Shown one piece after another: positions 7,215 through 17,617 of a DNA stretch of 64,000 nucleotides. A program made the translations under genes and the position numbers. Source of the DNA: Pannonibacter indicus (lineage in GTDB: Bacteria > Pseudomonadota > Alphaproteobacteria > Rhizobiales > Stappiaceae); NCBI RefSeq assembly GCF_001418225.1, contig NZ_LIPT01000001.1:434001-498000 (forward strand), written 5' to 3'. The notes under the pieces are model-generated. The model saw nothing but the letters and a program-made list of their open reading frames with translations, did not search any database and was not told the DNA's origin. How positions within the stretch are numbered: the first letter of the stretch is position 1; every line of letters begins with the position of its first letter.

Positions 7215-8975
7215 TCACCCCACAGCCATGATCTGCTGCCAGGCGTCATAGGCGGACAGGACGGTTTCCATCTGGGCGGTGTGGCCGGTGATGAACTCCG
7301 GACCGTAGATGGTTTCGTCCGGGTATTCGGTGATCAGCGTCACCGGCACCGTATGGCGCGCGTCCACCGAGCACAGGCACGGGAAGCCGTTGACCATGCG
7401 GAACCCTGTGCCGCCAGCGTGGGCTTCGTAGAGCGCGATCTGCCGGGCGTTTTCCTCCAGCAGGCCCGGGATGGCCGCGAGATGGCGCGTCACCCGGTCC
7501 ATCAGGTCCTCGGCCTGCCGCTCCCAGCCCTCCAGGTAACGCAGGATCAGGAAGAAGCCTTTCGGCAGCGTCCACATGGCAAAATGCCGGGGCACATAGC
7601 CGGAAAGCGGCCGCGTCCACTCATGTGAGGGATAGCCATGCAGGTTGACGTGCAGTTGCGCACCCGTGCGTGCTTCTGCCTCAATGCGGATGGCCTTCTC
7701 AAGGAGAAGATCCCCGGCGGTTCCGGGCCTGCGGTATTCAAGGTCATCCCCCAGCGCCGTGTAGCGGGCGGCATGATGCATGTGGAAGGGATTGTCCGCA
7801 ATCAGCCGCTGGTGCAGGGCATAGCCATCCGGATTTTCCTGCGGCGACAGGGTGAAATGCGCGCCGTCGCGGGCGGCCAGAACCTGCCCGGCACGCAATG
7901 CGCCCACAACCCCGGTCGTCTCGTTGGCATGCTGGCCGGCGCTGATCATCACCGGCACATCTGTGCCCTTCCGGTAACGGGCCTCAACCTTCCGGCCCGC
8001 GCGTGAAGACGCTGAAAAAGCCTCGCCGCCCACCCGCGCCAGTTCTGCGGAAATCTGCGCAGGGGACAGGGGCGCAGCCGCCTGCGCCAGATCCTGCTCT
8101 GCCGGGCTGTGCACCGTCGCAGGCCGGGTTTCGCTGGAGAGCGGACGCAACTCGATGCGCAGGTGATAGCTCTCCTGCCCGCCAAGCACTTCCGGCACGA
8201 TCTGCCCCGGCTTCAGCCCCCGGTCGCCCTGCGGGCGGCCGGATTTCATCTGGAAGAATTCCAGCAGCGAGAAATAGAGATCCTCGTGCATCGCCTCGGC
8301 AAGGCTCATCACCTCATGCGCATGGGCAAGCGGCAGATCAGCTGCAGGCAGGCGGACGGCAAGGTTCAGCTCCTCGAACCAGGGCTCTGCCACGCCCCAG
8401 TCATGGCTGCTGACGGCATCCAGCGCTTGCGCAAACAGCGCCTCGTAGGGCGTCTCAAAGGGCATGCCCACCGTATCGCCATTCAGCTTCACCCAGCCGC
8501 AGGGGGAGAGGTTCATCTGTCCGGCAAGATCCTGATGCTCCCGGTTGGGGGCAAGGATGGTGACGGTCTGTGTGCTGCCATCGTGATGGGTCAGCACCAG
8601 CTCATACTGCAGGCTGCCATCCGTCCGCGCCGAGAAGGTGAGCGGGCGCGGCGCAATCAGGGCAGCGAGCGGATAGGCCTCCAGCCGGAAGCGGTTTTCC
8701 GGCGCCAGCGGATGCACCGGATAGCGCAGCTCTGCGGCGGCAACGCCGTCCAGATCCACCTCTTCCTGCACCGCATGAACCAGCGGCTTGTAGGCACTGC
8801 GGATGATTGCCGTGATGCCCTTTTCCGCCAGCGCCGCTTCGATGGCGCGGCGGGTCTTCAGATCATCGAAGGTCCAGGCCTCCAGCGCCGTGATGCCGGG
8901 GCGCAGCAGCGCCGAGAGGCGGTCCAGCGTGGAGGAAAAGCCGGCGTCTTTCAGGCAGATGGCCGTGCTGGTCAT
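7215..8975 (-). CDS. M14-type metallocarboxypeptidase-like protein
   Basis: A 586-residue protein with a probable zinc peptidase domain in its C-terminal half. HxxE is visible as H349-E352 (SAGQHANETTG) and a further histidine motif as LHVNLHGYPSHEW at about 440-453. The N-terminal 300 residues lack a fold that I can name. No signal peptide is visible, so it likely acts in the cytoplasm. It is the last gene of the Dpp/Pxp operon, four bases after dppC, which suggests it trims imported peptides. It is much longer than simple carboxypeptidases, and the exact specificity is unknown. Confidence 0.7.
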   Translation of the reverse strand: MTSTAICLKDAGFSSTLDRLSALLRPGITALEAWTFDDLKTRRAIEAALAEKGITAIIRSAYKPLVHAVQEEVDLDGVAAAELRYPVHPLAPENRFRLEAYPLAALIAPRPLTFSARTDGSLQYELVLTHHDGSTQTVTILAPNREHQDLAGQMNLSPCGWVKLNGDTVGMPFETPYEALFAQALDAVSSHDWGVAEPWFEELNLAVRLPAADLPLAHAHEVMSLAEAMHEDLYFSLLEFFQMKSGRPQGDRGLKPGQIVPEVLGGQESYHLRIELRPLSSETRPATVHSPAEQDLAQAAAPLSPAQISAELARVGGEAFSASSRAGRKVEARYRKGTDVPVMISAGQHANETTGVVGALRAGQVLAARDGAHFTLSPQENPDGYALHQRLIADNPFHMHHAARYTALGDDLEYRRPGTAGDLLLEKAIRIEAEARTGAQLHVNLHGYPSHEWTRPLSGYVPRHFAMWTLPKGFFLILRYLEGWERQAEDLMDRVTRHLAAIPGLLEENARQIALYEAHAGGTGFRMVNGFPCLCSVDARHTVPVTLITEYPDETIYGPEFITGHTAQMETVLSAYDAWQQIMAVG

Positions 8976-8979
8976 CGGC

Positions 8980-9828
8980 TTACCTCGTGCTGCGTCCGGT
9001 GGGGTCGAGGCTGTCGCGCAGCCAGTCGCCGAGAAGATTGAGGCCCAGCACCGTCAGCAGGATGGCAAGGCCGGGGAATACGCTGATCCACCAGGCCGTC
9101 TGCAGATAGGTGCGGCCATCGGCCAGCATGCCGCCCCAACTCGGCACCGTACGGTCAACGCCAAGGCCGAGGAAGGTGAGGCTGCTCTCCAGCAGGATGT
9201 TGTTGGCCACGTTCAGCGTCATCAGCACGATCACCGGTCCCAGCAGGTTGGGCAGGAGATGCTGCAGGATGATACGCCAGTCGCGCACGCCGATGGCCTT
9301 GGCGGACTGGATGAACTCCCGCTCGCGCAGGGTCAGCACCGAACCGCGCACAAGGCGGGCATATTGCACCCATTGCGAGACGATCAGCAGGATGATGGTG
9401 TTGGTCAGGCTGCCGCCAACGATGGCGATGAAGGTGATCGCCAGCAGGATGAAGGGCATGGCGAGCTGCAGATCGGCAAAGCGCATCACCACCATGTCCC
9501 AGAAGCCACGGTAGTAACCGGCGATCAGCCCCATGATGACGCCGAAGACAACGGCACCGGCCACCGACACGAAGCCGACCAGCAGCGAGATCTTGCCGCC
9601 GGCCACCACCCGCGCCAGGACGTCGCGGCCCAGCGCATCGGTGCCGAAGGGATGCGCCCAGGAGGTGAAGGGCGCCAGATTGCGGGCCATGAAGTCGATC
9701 TTGTCCACGCCGCCGGGAAACAGCAGGCCGGAGAAGATGACGGCAAGGCAGATCACCGTGGTCAGGCTGGCGCCCAGCACGAACTCAAGGTTGGAGAAGC
9801 GCCACAGGCGCGAGGTTGCGGAAGCCAT
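8980..9828 (-). CDS. dppC: Dipeptide/oligopeptide ABC transporter permease, DppC type
   Basis: A 282-residue inner-membrane permease of the DppC/OppC family. The N-terminal segment carries the first helix (LEFVLGASLTTVICLAVIFS) and the extra-membrane loop has the family sequence HPFGTDALGRDVLARVVAGG. The EAA-type loop that docks the ATPase is recognisable near AKAIGVRDWRIILQHLLPNL. It pairs with the DppB-type permease five bases upstream. The substrate is probably short peptides, judging by the M14 peptidase and 5-oxoprolinase genes in the same operon. Confidence 0.9.
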   Translation of the reverse strand: MASATSRLWRFSNLEFVLGASLTTVICLAVIFSGLLFPGGVDKIDFMARNLAPFTSWAHPFGTDALGRDVLARVVAGGKISLLVGFVSVAGAVVFGVIMGLIAGYYRGFWDMVVMRFADLQLAMPFILLAITFIAIVGGSLTNTIILLIVSQWVQYARLVRGSVLTLREREFIQSAKAIGVRDWRIILQHLLPNLLGPVIVLMTLNVANNILLESSLTFLGLGVDRTVPSWGGMLADGRTYLQTAWWISVFPGLAILLTVLGLNLLGDWLRDSLDPTGRSTR

Positions 9829-9833
9829 GGCGC

Positions 9834-10757
9834 TTACTCCGTCCGGATGCGGGGATCGACCAGCCCGTAGGCGATGTCGACCAGAAGGTTGATGCCGACG
9901 ATCATCAGCGAAAGAACCGTGATGACGCCCTGCAGCAGCGGATAGTCTCGGGCCCCCACCGCATCAAAGGCGAGCGTGCCGAGGCCTGGCCAGTTGAACA
10001 CCCGCTCGATGACGACGATGCCGCCGAGCAACCCGCCGAACTGCAGGCCGAAATAGGTGATCAGCGGAATGGCGCAGTTCCTGAGCGCGTGCTTGTAAAG
10101 CACCTTGCTTTCGCTCAGGCCTTTGGCACGGGCCACCATCACATATTGCGACTGCAGCGTTTCCAGCATGGCGGTGCGTACCAGCCGCACGTTGGTGGCG
10201 GTCAGGATGACGCCCATGGTCAGCGCCGGCATGATGTAGCTCTCGATGCCGCTCATGCCGCTGGGCGGCAGGATGCGCAGGGTGATGGCGAAGAGCAGCA
10301 CCAGCATGGTGGCCAGCCAGAAATTCGGAAAGGACAGGCCGATCAGCGAGAAGATGCGGATCACCTGGTCCACGCCCTTGCCCCGCGAGGTGGCGGCCTT
10401 GATGCCGAGCGGGATCGAGATGGCGATGGACACGGCCATGGAGATGAAGGCAAGCAGCAGGGTTGCCGGCAGTGCCGCGCCAATCAGCTGTGACACGGGC
10501 GTGCCGCCCACGAAGCTGCGCCCGAAATCAAGGGTAAGCAGCCCTTTCAGGAAACTGAAATACTGCACGAAGAACGGCTGGTCCGTGCCCAGTGCGGCGC
10601 GGATGCGCGCAAGGTCTTCCTCGGTCATGCTGCCGCCACCCTGGAACATCATCACGGCAGGGTCGCCGGTGAGGCGGATGGCAAACGAGACGACAAGCGT
10701 CAGCGCTATGACGACGAAAATGGCCTGCAGCAGGCGCTTGATGAGGAAACTGGCCAC
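9834..10757 (-). CDS. dppB: Dipeptide/oligopeptide ABC transporter permease, DppB type
   Basis: A 307-residue permease with the DppB/OppB N-terminus (FLIKRLLQAIFVVIALTLVV) and the conserved GDP segment (RLTGDPAVMM). Its ATPase-docking loop is ARAKGLSESKVLYKHALRNC. It heterodimerises with DppC to form the channel. A 65-base gap with a stem-loop separates it from the upstream binding-protein gene, which would favour more binding protein than permease. Confidence 0.9.
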   Translation of the reverse strand: MASFLIKRLLQAIFVVIALTLVVSFAIRLTGDPAVMMFQGGGSMTEEDLARIRAALGTDQPFFVQYFSFLKGLLTLDFGRSFVGGTPVSQLIGAALPATLLLAFISMAVSIAISIPLGIKAATSRGKGVDQVIRIFSLIGLSFPNFWLATMLVLLFAITLRILPPSGMSGIESYIMPALTMGVILTATNVRLVRTAMLETLQSQYVMVARAKGLSESKVLYKHALRNCAIPLITYFGLQFGGLLGGIVVIERVFNWPGLGTLAFDAVGARDYPLLQGVITVLSLMIVGINLLVDIAYGLVDPRIRTE

Positions 10758-10781
10758 GTTCTTCTCCTTCAGGGCAGGAAA

Positions 10782-10809
10782 GCTGCCGCCCGCACGGGCA
10801 GGCGGCAGC
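10782..10809 (-). promoter_or_regulatory. Intercistronic stem-loop between dppA and dppB
   Basis: GCTGCCGCC and GGCGGCAGC form a perfect 9-bp stem with a 10-base loop just after the dppA stop. No T-run follows, so it is better read as a message-stabilising or partial-termination hairpin than as a full terminator. Confidence 0.5.
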
Positions 10810-10822
10810 CGCTGTCATGAGG

Positions 10823-12358
10823 TCACTCGACGGTGACTTCGTTGAGCTTCAGGCGCGTGTCCGGCGCCGGCACGAAGCCCTTCACCCGCTTGTTGATCGC
10901 GTAGATGGCGTTGGTGTTGTAGAGCGGCAGCTCCAGCGCCTTGCCGGCCACATAGGCACCGATTTCCTTCAGCACCTTCTCGCGCTCTGCGCGGCCGGTC
11001 ATCGGGCGCTGGGATTCCAGCAGCTTGTCCAGCGTCTCGTCCTTGTCATACGGGTTCCACTTTTCGCCCGTGTGGTACATGGCGTAAGCGGTGTTGTCGT
11101 AATCGAAGGTCCAGCCGCCCCACTTCTGCTGGAACATCGCGCCGGTCTTGCCCTGCGGGATGATGTCGTTGATCAGCGTGCTGGTCTCATGCGGAGTAAC
11201 GGAGACGTTGAGGCCGATGGACTGCAGGTAGAAGGAAATGGCCTGCGCCACTTCGTTCATGGTCGCGTCATTACCGCGCACGTCTATCTGCAGCGTGGCA
11301 CCTTCCGGGACACCGGCCTCCTGCAGCAGCTTGCGGGCGCCTTCCGGATCAAACGGCAGAGGCTTCAGCTCCGGGTCGTAACCGAAGGACAGGGCGCTCT
11401 GGAAGCTGGCGATCTCTGCGCCCTGACCGGCGAGGATCGACTGAACGATCGCAGCGCGGTCCACGGCCATGATGATGGCCTTGCGCACGCGCGGATCGGC
11501 GGTGATGCCGTCACGGGTGTTGAAGCGCAGGGCATCCACCGTCGGTCCGGGAACGCTGACGATCTCCAGGTTGTTGTCGCTCTCAATGGTGGGGATCATG
11601 CCGATCGGAATGGTGGGCGGGATCACCAGATCGACGCGGCCGAACTGCAGTTCGGCAACGGCCGTCGCAGGCTCGGAGATGAAGCGGTATTCCAGCTCGG
11701 ACAGCTTCGGCGCACCGCCCCAGTAATCCGGGTTTGCCGCCAGCGAGATGGAGGCCTTGGGCGCGTAGGAGACGAACTTGAACGGACCGGTGCCGACCGG
11801 ATTGGTGTTGAAGAACTCCTCGCCCTTCTCGGCGATATACTGCGGCGGCACGATCATGGCGCCATAGCCGGCCAGCTTGGTCAGCAGCACCGGATCCGGG
11901 TTCTTCAGCTTCAGGTCCACCGTGTAGTCGTCGATGACTTCGACGCTGTCGATGACGACGTAGTTGGAGCGCTGCGGGCCCTTGGCACCTTCTTCGCCCA
12001 GCAGGCGGTCGAAGGTGAACTTCACGGCAGCGGCGTTGAAGGGTTCGCCGTTGTGGAACTTCACGTCCTTGCGCAGGGTGAAGCGGATACGCTTGCCCTC
12101 GTCCAGCTCTTCCCAGCTCTCGGCAAGGCCCGGCACCAGCTTCAGGTCCGGCCCGCGGTAGGTCAGGCCCTCAAAGATGTTGGTCGAAACGGCGGCCCAG
12201 GCGACGAGGAAGGTGTCGATCGGGTCCCAGCTGCCCGGATCCTGCGGGGAGGAAACCGTCAGCTTGCCAGCCGCAAATGCAGGCTGTGCCGTGAAGGATG
12301 CGCCGGAGATGGCCAGCGCAAGGGCGGCAACGCCCATGCCCCATGTCTTCAGTTTCAT
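10823..12358 (-). CDS. dppA: Dipeptide/oligopeptide ABC transporter binding protein, DppA type
   Basis: A 511-residue periplasmic binding protein of SBP family 5. I chose ATG 12358 because it opens a standard signal peptide (MKLKTWGMGVAALALAISGA, cleavage probably after AQPAFAA). The longer frame to 12466 lies in the upstream gene's terminus. Family features include the conserved start of the mature domain (DPIDTFLVAW, NIFEGLTY) and the long two-lobe chain. It sits in the operon between the fused ATPase and the permeases and should choose the peptide substrate. Confidence 0.9.
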   Translation of the reverse strand: MKLKTWGMGVAALALAISGASFTAQPAFAAGKLTVSSPQDPGSWDPIDTFLVAWAAVSTNIFEGLTYRGPDLKLVPGLAESWEELDEGKRIRFTLRKDVKFHNGEPFNAAAVKFTFDRLLGEEGAKGPQRSNYVVIDSVEVIDDYTVDLKLKNPDPVLLTKLAGYGAMIVPPQYIAEKGEEFFNTNPVGTGPFKFVSYAPKASISLAANPDYWGGAPKLSELEYRFISEPATAVAELQFGRVDLVIPPTIPIGMIPTIESDNNLEIVSVPGPTVDALRFNTRDGITADPRVRKAIIMAVDRAAIVQSILAGQGAEIASFQSALSFGYDPELKPLPFDPEGARKLLQEAGVPEGATLQIDVRGNDATMNEVAQAISFYLQSIGLNVSVTPHETSTLINDIIPQGKTGAMFQQKWGGWTFDYDNTAYAMYHTGEKWNPYDKDETLDKLLESQRPMTGRAEREKVLKEIGAYVAGKALELPLYNTNAIYAINKRVKGFVPAPDTRLKLNEVTVE

Positions 12359-12401
12359 TTCCAAGTCCTCTGCTGATTGGCTTTGGGTCTGCGGGTCACG
12401 G

Positions 12402-14243
12402 TCAGGCGCCGCGGGCGGCAAAGTGGCCGGGACTGATTTCCTCGTGGGTGAGGATGGCAGGCTCATCCCCTACCCGGCGGACCGGGCTCGGGATTTCGCC
12501 CTCGATCAGCACACCGCCACGCGGACGCGACGGATCGGCGACCGGGACGGCGGCGAGCAATTTGCGGGTATAGGGATGCGCCGGCGTCTCGAAGACCTGG
12601 CGGCGGCTGCCCATTTCCATGATCTGGCCAAGGAAGAGCACCGCGACCCGGTGGCTCATCTTCTCCACCACCGCCATGTCGTGGCTGATGAAGAGATAGG
12701 CGAGGCCGCGCTCGGCCTGCAGATCCATGAAGAGATTGATGATCTGCGCCTGGATCGACACATCCAGCGCCGACAGGGCCTCATCGGCGATGATCAGTTC
12801 CGGGTTGGAGGCAAGGGCGCGGGCGATGCACACGCGCTGGCGCTGGCCGCCGGAAAACTCGTGCGGATAGCGCGCCGCATGCTCGGACCCGAGCCCCACG
12901 CGCTCCAGCAGCTCATCCACCCGGCGGCGCACGGCCTTGGGATCGGCGATCAGGCCGTGGGTGTGGATCGGCTCGGCAATGGAGAAGCCCACCGTCTTGC
13001 GCGGATCGAGCGAGGCGAAGGGGTCCTGGAAGATATACTGCACCTTCTGGCGCATGGCATGGCGCTCGGCCCGGCTCATCTGCGCGAAGCTGCGCCCGCC
13101 GAACAGGATATCGCCCGAATGGGCTTCCTGAAGCTGCTGGATGGTGCGGCCGATGGTAGACTTGCCGGACCCGGACTCGCCCACCAGTGCCAGCGTCTCG
13201 CCCGGATAGATTTCGAGTGACACGTTGGAGACCGCGCTCAGCCGGTGCGTCGTGCGGCCCAGAACGTTGCGCCGCACATCGAAGCGCACGAACAGGTCCT
13301 TGACCGACAGGAGCGGCGCGCTGTCATAGCGGGCGGTGTCCTGCACCCGCTCCTCCTGCTTGCCCTCCATGCTGCCGTCAGCACCGGCAAGATCGGCGAG
13401 GCGCTTGGGGAAGTCCTGCCCCGTCATGCTGCCAAGGCGCGGCACGGCGGCCAGAAGCGCCTGGGTGTAGGGATGCTGCGGGCTGTTGAAGATCTGCCCC
13501 ACCGGGCCCTCTTCCACCTTGCGACCCTTCCACATCACCACCACGTCATCGGCCATTTCCGCGACGACGCCCATGTCATGGGTAATGAAGATCATCCCCA
13601 TGCCGAGTTCCTTCTGCAGGTCCCGCAGGATGTTGAGGATCTGCGCCTGAATGGTCACGTCCAGCGCCGTGGTCGGCTCGTCGGCAATCAGCAGCTTGGG
13701 ACGGCAGGCCAGCGCCATGGCGATCATCACCCGCTGGCGCATGCCGCCGGAGAGCTGGTGCGGATAGCGCTTCAACTGCCCGGCAGCATCGGGCAGACGC
13801 ACCATTTCCAGCAGGCGCTGCGCCTCGGCAAGAGCTGCCGCCTTGCTGCTCTTTTCATGCAGCATCAGCACTTCGCTGATCTGGTCACCGATGGTGAAGA
13901 CCGGATTGAGCGAGGTCATCGGCTCCTGGAAGATCATGGCGATCTCCTTGCCGCGAATGCTGCGCATGTCCTTCTGGGAGGTTTCCAGCAGATCGCGGCC
14001 GCCGAAGAGAATACGCCCCGCATCAAAGTGCGCACCCATCATGTCCGCAAGGCGCATTACGGAGAGGGACGTGACCGACTTGCCGGAGCCGGATTCGCCC
14101 ACCACCGCAACCGTGCGGCCCGGCTGGACCGAGAAAGACAGATCCTCGATGACCTTTGTGCTGCCGAAGCGGACGGTCAGGCCATCGATGATCAGGAGCG
14201 GCGCTGCGGCCTGCGGGGTTTCCGGGCTCGTTGAAAGCGTCAT
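12402..14243 (-). CDS. Fused dipeptide ABC transporter ATPase (DppD-DppF fusion)
   Basis: A 613-residue protein with two complete ABC ATPase domains. Both carry a GESGSGKS Walker A, at about residues 53 and 350. Signature motifs LSGGMRQRV (first half) and FSGGQRQRV (second half) are present, as are Walker B segments [12 protein letters not shown] and [12 protein letters not shown]. Each half has the oligopeptide-type C-terminal extension ending in HPYTQ or [12 protein letters not shown]. Most systems split this into DppD and DppF; the fusion gives a fixed heterodimer. Its ATG overlaps the stop of the biotin carboxylase gene by 4 bases. Confidence 0.9.
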   Translation of the reverse strand: MTLSTSPETPQAAAPLLIIDGLTVRFGSTKVIEDLSFSVQPGRTVAVVGESGSGKSVTSLSVMRLADMMGAHFDAGRILFGGRDLLETSQKDMRSIRGKEIAMIFQEPMTSLNPVFTIGDQISEVLMLHEKSSKAAALAEAQRLLEMVRLPDAAGQLKRYPHQLSGGMRQRVMIAMALACRPKLLIADEPTTALDVTIQAQILNILRDLQKELGMGMIFITHDMGVVAEMADDVVVMWKGRKVEEGPVGQIFNSPQHPYTQALLAAVPRLGSMTGQDFPKRLADLAGADGSMEGKQEERVQDTARYDSAPLLSVKDLFVRFDVRRNVLGRTTHRLSAVSNVSLEIYPGETLALVGESGSGKSTIGRTIQQLQEAHSGDILFGGRSFAQMSRAERHAMRQKVQYIFQDPFASLDPRKTVGFSIAEPIHTHGLIADPKAVRRRVDELLERVGLGSEHAARYPHEFSGGQRQRVCIARALASNPELIIADEALSALDVSIQAQIINLFMDLQAERGLAYLFISHDMAVVEKMSHRVAVLFLGQIMEMGSRRQVFETPAHPYTRKLLAAVPVADPSRPRGGVLIEGEIPSPVRRVGDEPAILTHEEISPGHFAARGA

Positions 14244-15988
14244 GCCTTGGCCTCCGGCTGTGCCACTGCGGGCGTGATACGGGCAAGGATTGCATTGGCA
14301 GCCTGCGTGGAGCCTGCAGCTGCAAGTCCGGTGATACGCCCGGAACAGGGCGCGGTGACGGCGGTTTCCATCTTCATGGCGTCCATCATGGCAAGGACGG
14401 CCCCCTCCTCGACGGCGGCCCCTTCCTCAACGGCCCAATGGGCGAGCGTTCCGGCGACAGGCGCCCGCACCGCGCCTGCGTCTTCAGTCTCCCCAGTTGT
14501 TTCACCGGCAACAGGCGCCACTGCCCCAAGCAGGCGCAGGAAACCATCGGGGATCCCCACCTCGACCAGCCGCCCATCGATCTCTATCCGGCCCCGCAGC
14601 AGCGGGCGGCTGGCGGGCGCATCAGGGCGGGCCGCTTCCTCCAGTGTTCCGGCGAAATCTGTCTCGATCCAGCGGGTGTGGACCTCGAAGCCGGCACCGG
14701 TAAAATCCGGATGCTCCAGAACCGCCCGGTGGAACGGCAGCACCGAGGGCACGCCCTCGATGACGAATTCAGCCAAGGCGCGGCGGGCGCGGGCGATGGC
14801 CTTGTCGCGGGTCGGACCATGGACGATGAGCTTGGCGCAAAGGGAATCGAACACTGGCGGAATGAGCGAACCGGTCTCTACGCCACTATCCACCCGCACG
14901 CCGGGGCCCGACGGCTCCCGCCAGCGGCTGATTTCACCGGCGGACGGCAGGAAGCCGCGGCCCGGATCTTCGATATTGATGCGGAACTCGAACGCATGGC
15001 CGCGCGGCTCCGGCGTCGAGGTGAAGGAGAGCCGCTGCCCCTCGGCGATGCGGAACTGCTCGATCACAAGATCAAGCCCCGTGGTCTCCTCCGTCACCGG
15101 ATGCTCGACCTGAAGGCGGGTGTTCACTTCCAGGAAGGAAATCAGCCCGTCGGCACTCAGCAGGAACTCCACCGTGCCGGCGCCGGAATAGCCGGCCTCA
15201 GCGCAGATATCGCGTGCGGCCCGGTGGATCGTCTCGCGCTGCGCAGCGCTGAGGAAGGGCGCGGGCGCCTCCTCCACCAGTTTCTGGTTCCGGCGCTGCA
15301 GGGAGCAGTCGCGCGTGCCCACCACCACCACATTACCATGCTTGTCGGCCAGAACCTGCGCCTCGATGTGGCGCGGGCGGTCGAGGAACTGCTCCACATA
15401 GCATTCGCCCCGGCCAAAGGCGGCGACAGCCTCGCGGGTGGCGGATTCGAACAGCTCTTCCACCTCGTCCAGATGCCGGGCAATCTTCATTCCGCGCCCG
15501 CCGCCGCCATGGGCAGCCTTGATGGCCAGCGGCAGACCGAACTGGCGGGCAAAGGCCAGCGCTTCGGCAGCACTCGACAGCGCGCCCTCGCTGCCCGCCA
15601 CCAGCGGTGCGCCCACCTTCTGGGCGATGCGCCGGGCCTGCAGCTTGTCGCCCAGCACCTCGATCACCTGCGGGTCCGGCCCGATCCAGGTGAGGCCTGC
15701 GTCCATCACGGCACGGGCAAATTCGGCGCGCTCGGACAGGAACCCGTAGCCCGGATGCACCGCATCTGCGCCGGACTGGCGGGCGATGGCGATCAGCTTG
15801 GCGATGTCGAGATAAGTGTCCTTCGGCGAAGCGCCGTTGAGGGCATAGGCCTCGTCCGCAAATTCCGTGAACAGCGCCCCGGCGTCGGCATCTGCGTAGA
15901 CGGCCACGGAAGCGAGGCCATAGTCCCGGCAGGCCCGGATGATGCGCACGGCAATCTCGCCGCGATTGGCAATCAGCACTTTTTTCAT
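14240..15988 (-). CDS. Biotin carboxylase with C-terminal biotinyl domain
   Basis: A 582-residue biotin-dependent carboxylase subunit. The biotin carboxylase domain spans about residues 1-445, with the start [20 protein letters not shown], the ATP-grasp glycine loop [12 protein letters not shown] and the [14 protein letters not shown] motif. A BCCP domain ends the protein with biotinylated K539 in AMKMET. No classical carboxyltransferase gene is near. The adjacent fused PxpB-PxpC protein has the fold used as carboxyltransferase in urea carboxylase, so the two may form a split carboxylase. Genes overlap by 4 bases on both sides. The substrate is not known; acetyl-CoA carboxylase is unlikely because BCCP is fused and the context is amide metabolism. 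Confidence 0.85.
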   Translation of the reverse strand: MKKVLIANRGEIAVRIIRACRDYGLASVAVYADADAGALFTEFADEAYALNGASPKDTYLDIAKLIAIARQSGADAVHPGYGFLSERAEFARAVMDAGLTWIGPDPQVIEVLGDKLQARRIAQKVGAPLVAGSEGALSSAAEALAFARQFGLPLAIKAAHGGGGRGMKIARHLDEVEELFESATREAVAAFGRGECYVEQFLDRPRHIEAQVLADKHGNVVVVGTRDCSLQRRNQKLVEEAPAPFLSAAQRETIHRAARDICAEAGYSGAGTVEFLLSADGLISFLEVNTRLQVEHPVTEETTGLDLVIEQFRIAEGQRLSFTSTPEPRGHAFEFRINIEDPGRGFLPSAGEISRWREPSGPGVRVDSGVETGSLIPPVFDSLCAKLIVHGPTRDKAIARARRALAEFVIEGVPSVLPFHRAVLEHPDFTGAGFEVHTRWIETDFAGTLEEAARPDAPASRPLLRGRIEIDGRLVEVGIPDGFLRLLGAVAPVAGETTGETEDAGAVRAPVAGTLAHWAVEEGAAVEEGAVLAMMDAMKMETAVTAPCSGRITGLAAAGSTQAANAILARITPAVAQPEAKA

Positions 15989-17598
15989 GGAGTGTCACCT
16001 GCGCAAAGGGAATAGGCCGTGAAGGGACGGACGGCCCGGAAACGGATGAAGGCACCGGGCGGAATCTGCCCGGCCAGATCAAGATGATGCGCTGCCACCG
16101 TGGCCATGACCGGATAGCCGCCGGTCAGCGGATGATCGGCAAGGAACAGCACCGGCTGGCCGTTGGCGGGTACCTGAATGGCCCCGCGCAGCGTACCTTC
16201 GCTCGGCAACTCGCCCGTGACAGCCCGCTCCAGCACCGGCCCTGACAGACGCAGGCCTGTGCGGCTTGCCTGCGAGGTCGCGGCCCATGAAACGGTCAGG
16301 AACTGTTCGGCAGAGACAGGCGTGAACCAGTCCGTGCGCGGCCCCGGCACCACGTCCAGCACAATGGTTTCCCCGGCGCGCGGCATGGCGAAGGCAGAAA
16401 GCGCCTCTGGCTCGACGGCGGAGAGCTTCATCCCGGATGCCGCTCGCAGCCGCGCCCCGGACGTCACCGCAGCAGGACCGATCTGCGCCAGCGTATCTGC
16501 CGAAGCACTGCCGAGTACCGGTTCAACCGCAAAACCGCCGCGCAAGGCGAGATAGCTGCGCAGGCCCGCCTTAGGCGCTTCCAGTGTCACACGGTCGCCC
16601 GGCTCCAGCGCCAGAGGCCGGTTCATGGCCCCGGAAATGCGCGGGCCCCGCTCCGGCTGAATGGTGATGGCCCGCTCCGCGCCCGTCACCGCGATCACGG
16701 CACGGCCGCTCACACGGAAGGTGAAGACGGCTGGCGCGAGTTCGAGAGCTGCCGCGTCTGCCGGATTACCCGTAATGCGGTTGGCCAGTGACAGGCTGGC
16801 CCGGTCCGCCGCGCCTGAACGGCTGATGCCCTGCGCTGCCAGTCCGGGACGGCCATGGTCCTGAAACAGCGCCGGAAGCCCGGCACTCAACACGTCCAGA
16901 TACAGGCCTTCAATCCTGTCCTCAAGCGCGGCGGCAGCAGGTTTCGCAACTTCTGCGGGGATCTTCGCCCCCGGATGAACCGTGGCTCCCGCCATATCAC
17001 GGAACCGCACATGCTGGCCCGGCTGGAGCAGCGCGGCAGGCTTGCGGCCAAGATCGAACATGGCAAGCGGTGTCGTGCCGATCAGCTGCCAGCCGCCGGG
17101 GCTGACCTTCGGATAGATGCCGCTGAATTCGCCCGCCAGCCCCACGGCGCCCGCAGGCACATGGGTGCGCGGCGAAGCGCGGCGCGGCACATGCAAACCG
17201 GCGTCAGGCGCACTGAGATAGGCAAAGCCCGGCGCAAAGCCGGGGAAGGCAACGAGATAGTCAGCCTCCACATGGCGGCGGATCACCTCATGCGTGGAAA
17301 TGCCCAGCAGTTCCGCCACATCGGCCAGATCCTCCCCGTCATAGCGGACGGGAATCTCCACCACCTTGGCCATTCCCGCCTTGCGGGGCATGCCGAGCCG
17401 CACAACGGCCTCGGCGGCCACCTGTTCGGCAGAAATGGTCAGCGGATCATGGGTGATCAGCAGCGTGCGGGCCGCCGGAACGATCTCCAGCACCCCGGCC
17501 ACGGGATCGGCTTCCAGAGCATCAAACAGGGCAAGCGTCACATCGAGACTGGCGAGTTCGAGCAGCACTGCGCCCTCGCGCAGCATCAGCACCCGCAT
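15985..17598 (-). CDS. Fused PxpB-PxpC (KipI-KipA) 5-oxoprolinase subunit
   Basis: A 537-residue fusion of the PxpB/KipI domain (about residues 1-215) and the PxpC/KipA domain (about 225-537). The PxpB part contains the family segments [20 protein letters not shown] and [11 protein letters not shown]; the PxpC part begins near [20 protein letters not shown]. With PxpA these proteins open 5-oxoproline to glutamate using ATP. I chose ATG 17598 because the family begins MRVL; the frame extending to 17928 is antisense of pxpA. The start lies 19 bases after the pxpA stop, and the gene is tightly coupled to the biotin carboxylase. Confidence 0.85.
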   Translation of the reverse strand: MRVLMLREGAVLLELASLDVTLALFDALEADPVAGVLEIVPAARTLLITHDPLTISAEQVAAEAVVRLGMPRKAGMAKVVEIPVRYDGEDLADVAELLGISTHEVIRRHVEADYLVAFPGFAPGFAYLSAPDAGLHVPRRASPRTHVPAGAVGLAGEFSGIYPKVSPGGWQLIGTTPLAMFDLGRKPAALLQPGQHVRFRDMAGATVHPGAKIPAEVAKPAAAALEDRIEGLYLDVLSAGLPALFQDHGRPGLAAQGISRSGAADRASLSLANRITGNPADAAALELAPAVFTFRVSGRAVIAVTGAERAITIQPERGPRISGAMNRPLALEPGDRVTLEAPKAGLRSYLALRGGFAVEPVLGSASADTLAQIGPAAVTSGARLRAASGMKLSAVEPEALSAFAMPRAGETIVLDVVPGPRTDWFTPVSAEQFLTVSWAATSQASRTGLRLSGPVLERAVTGELPSEGTLRGAIQVPANGQPVLFLADHPLTGGYPVMATVAAHHLDLAGQIPPGAFIRFRAVRPFTAYSLCAGDTP

Positions 17599-17617
17599 GG
17601 ACCAGCGCGCCGGCATC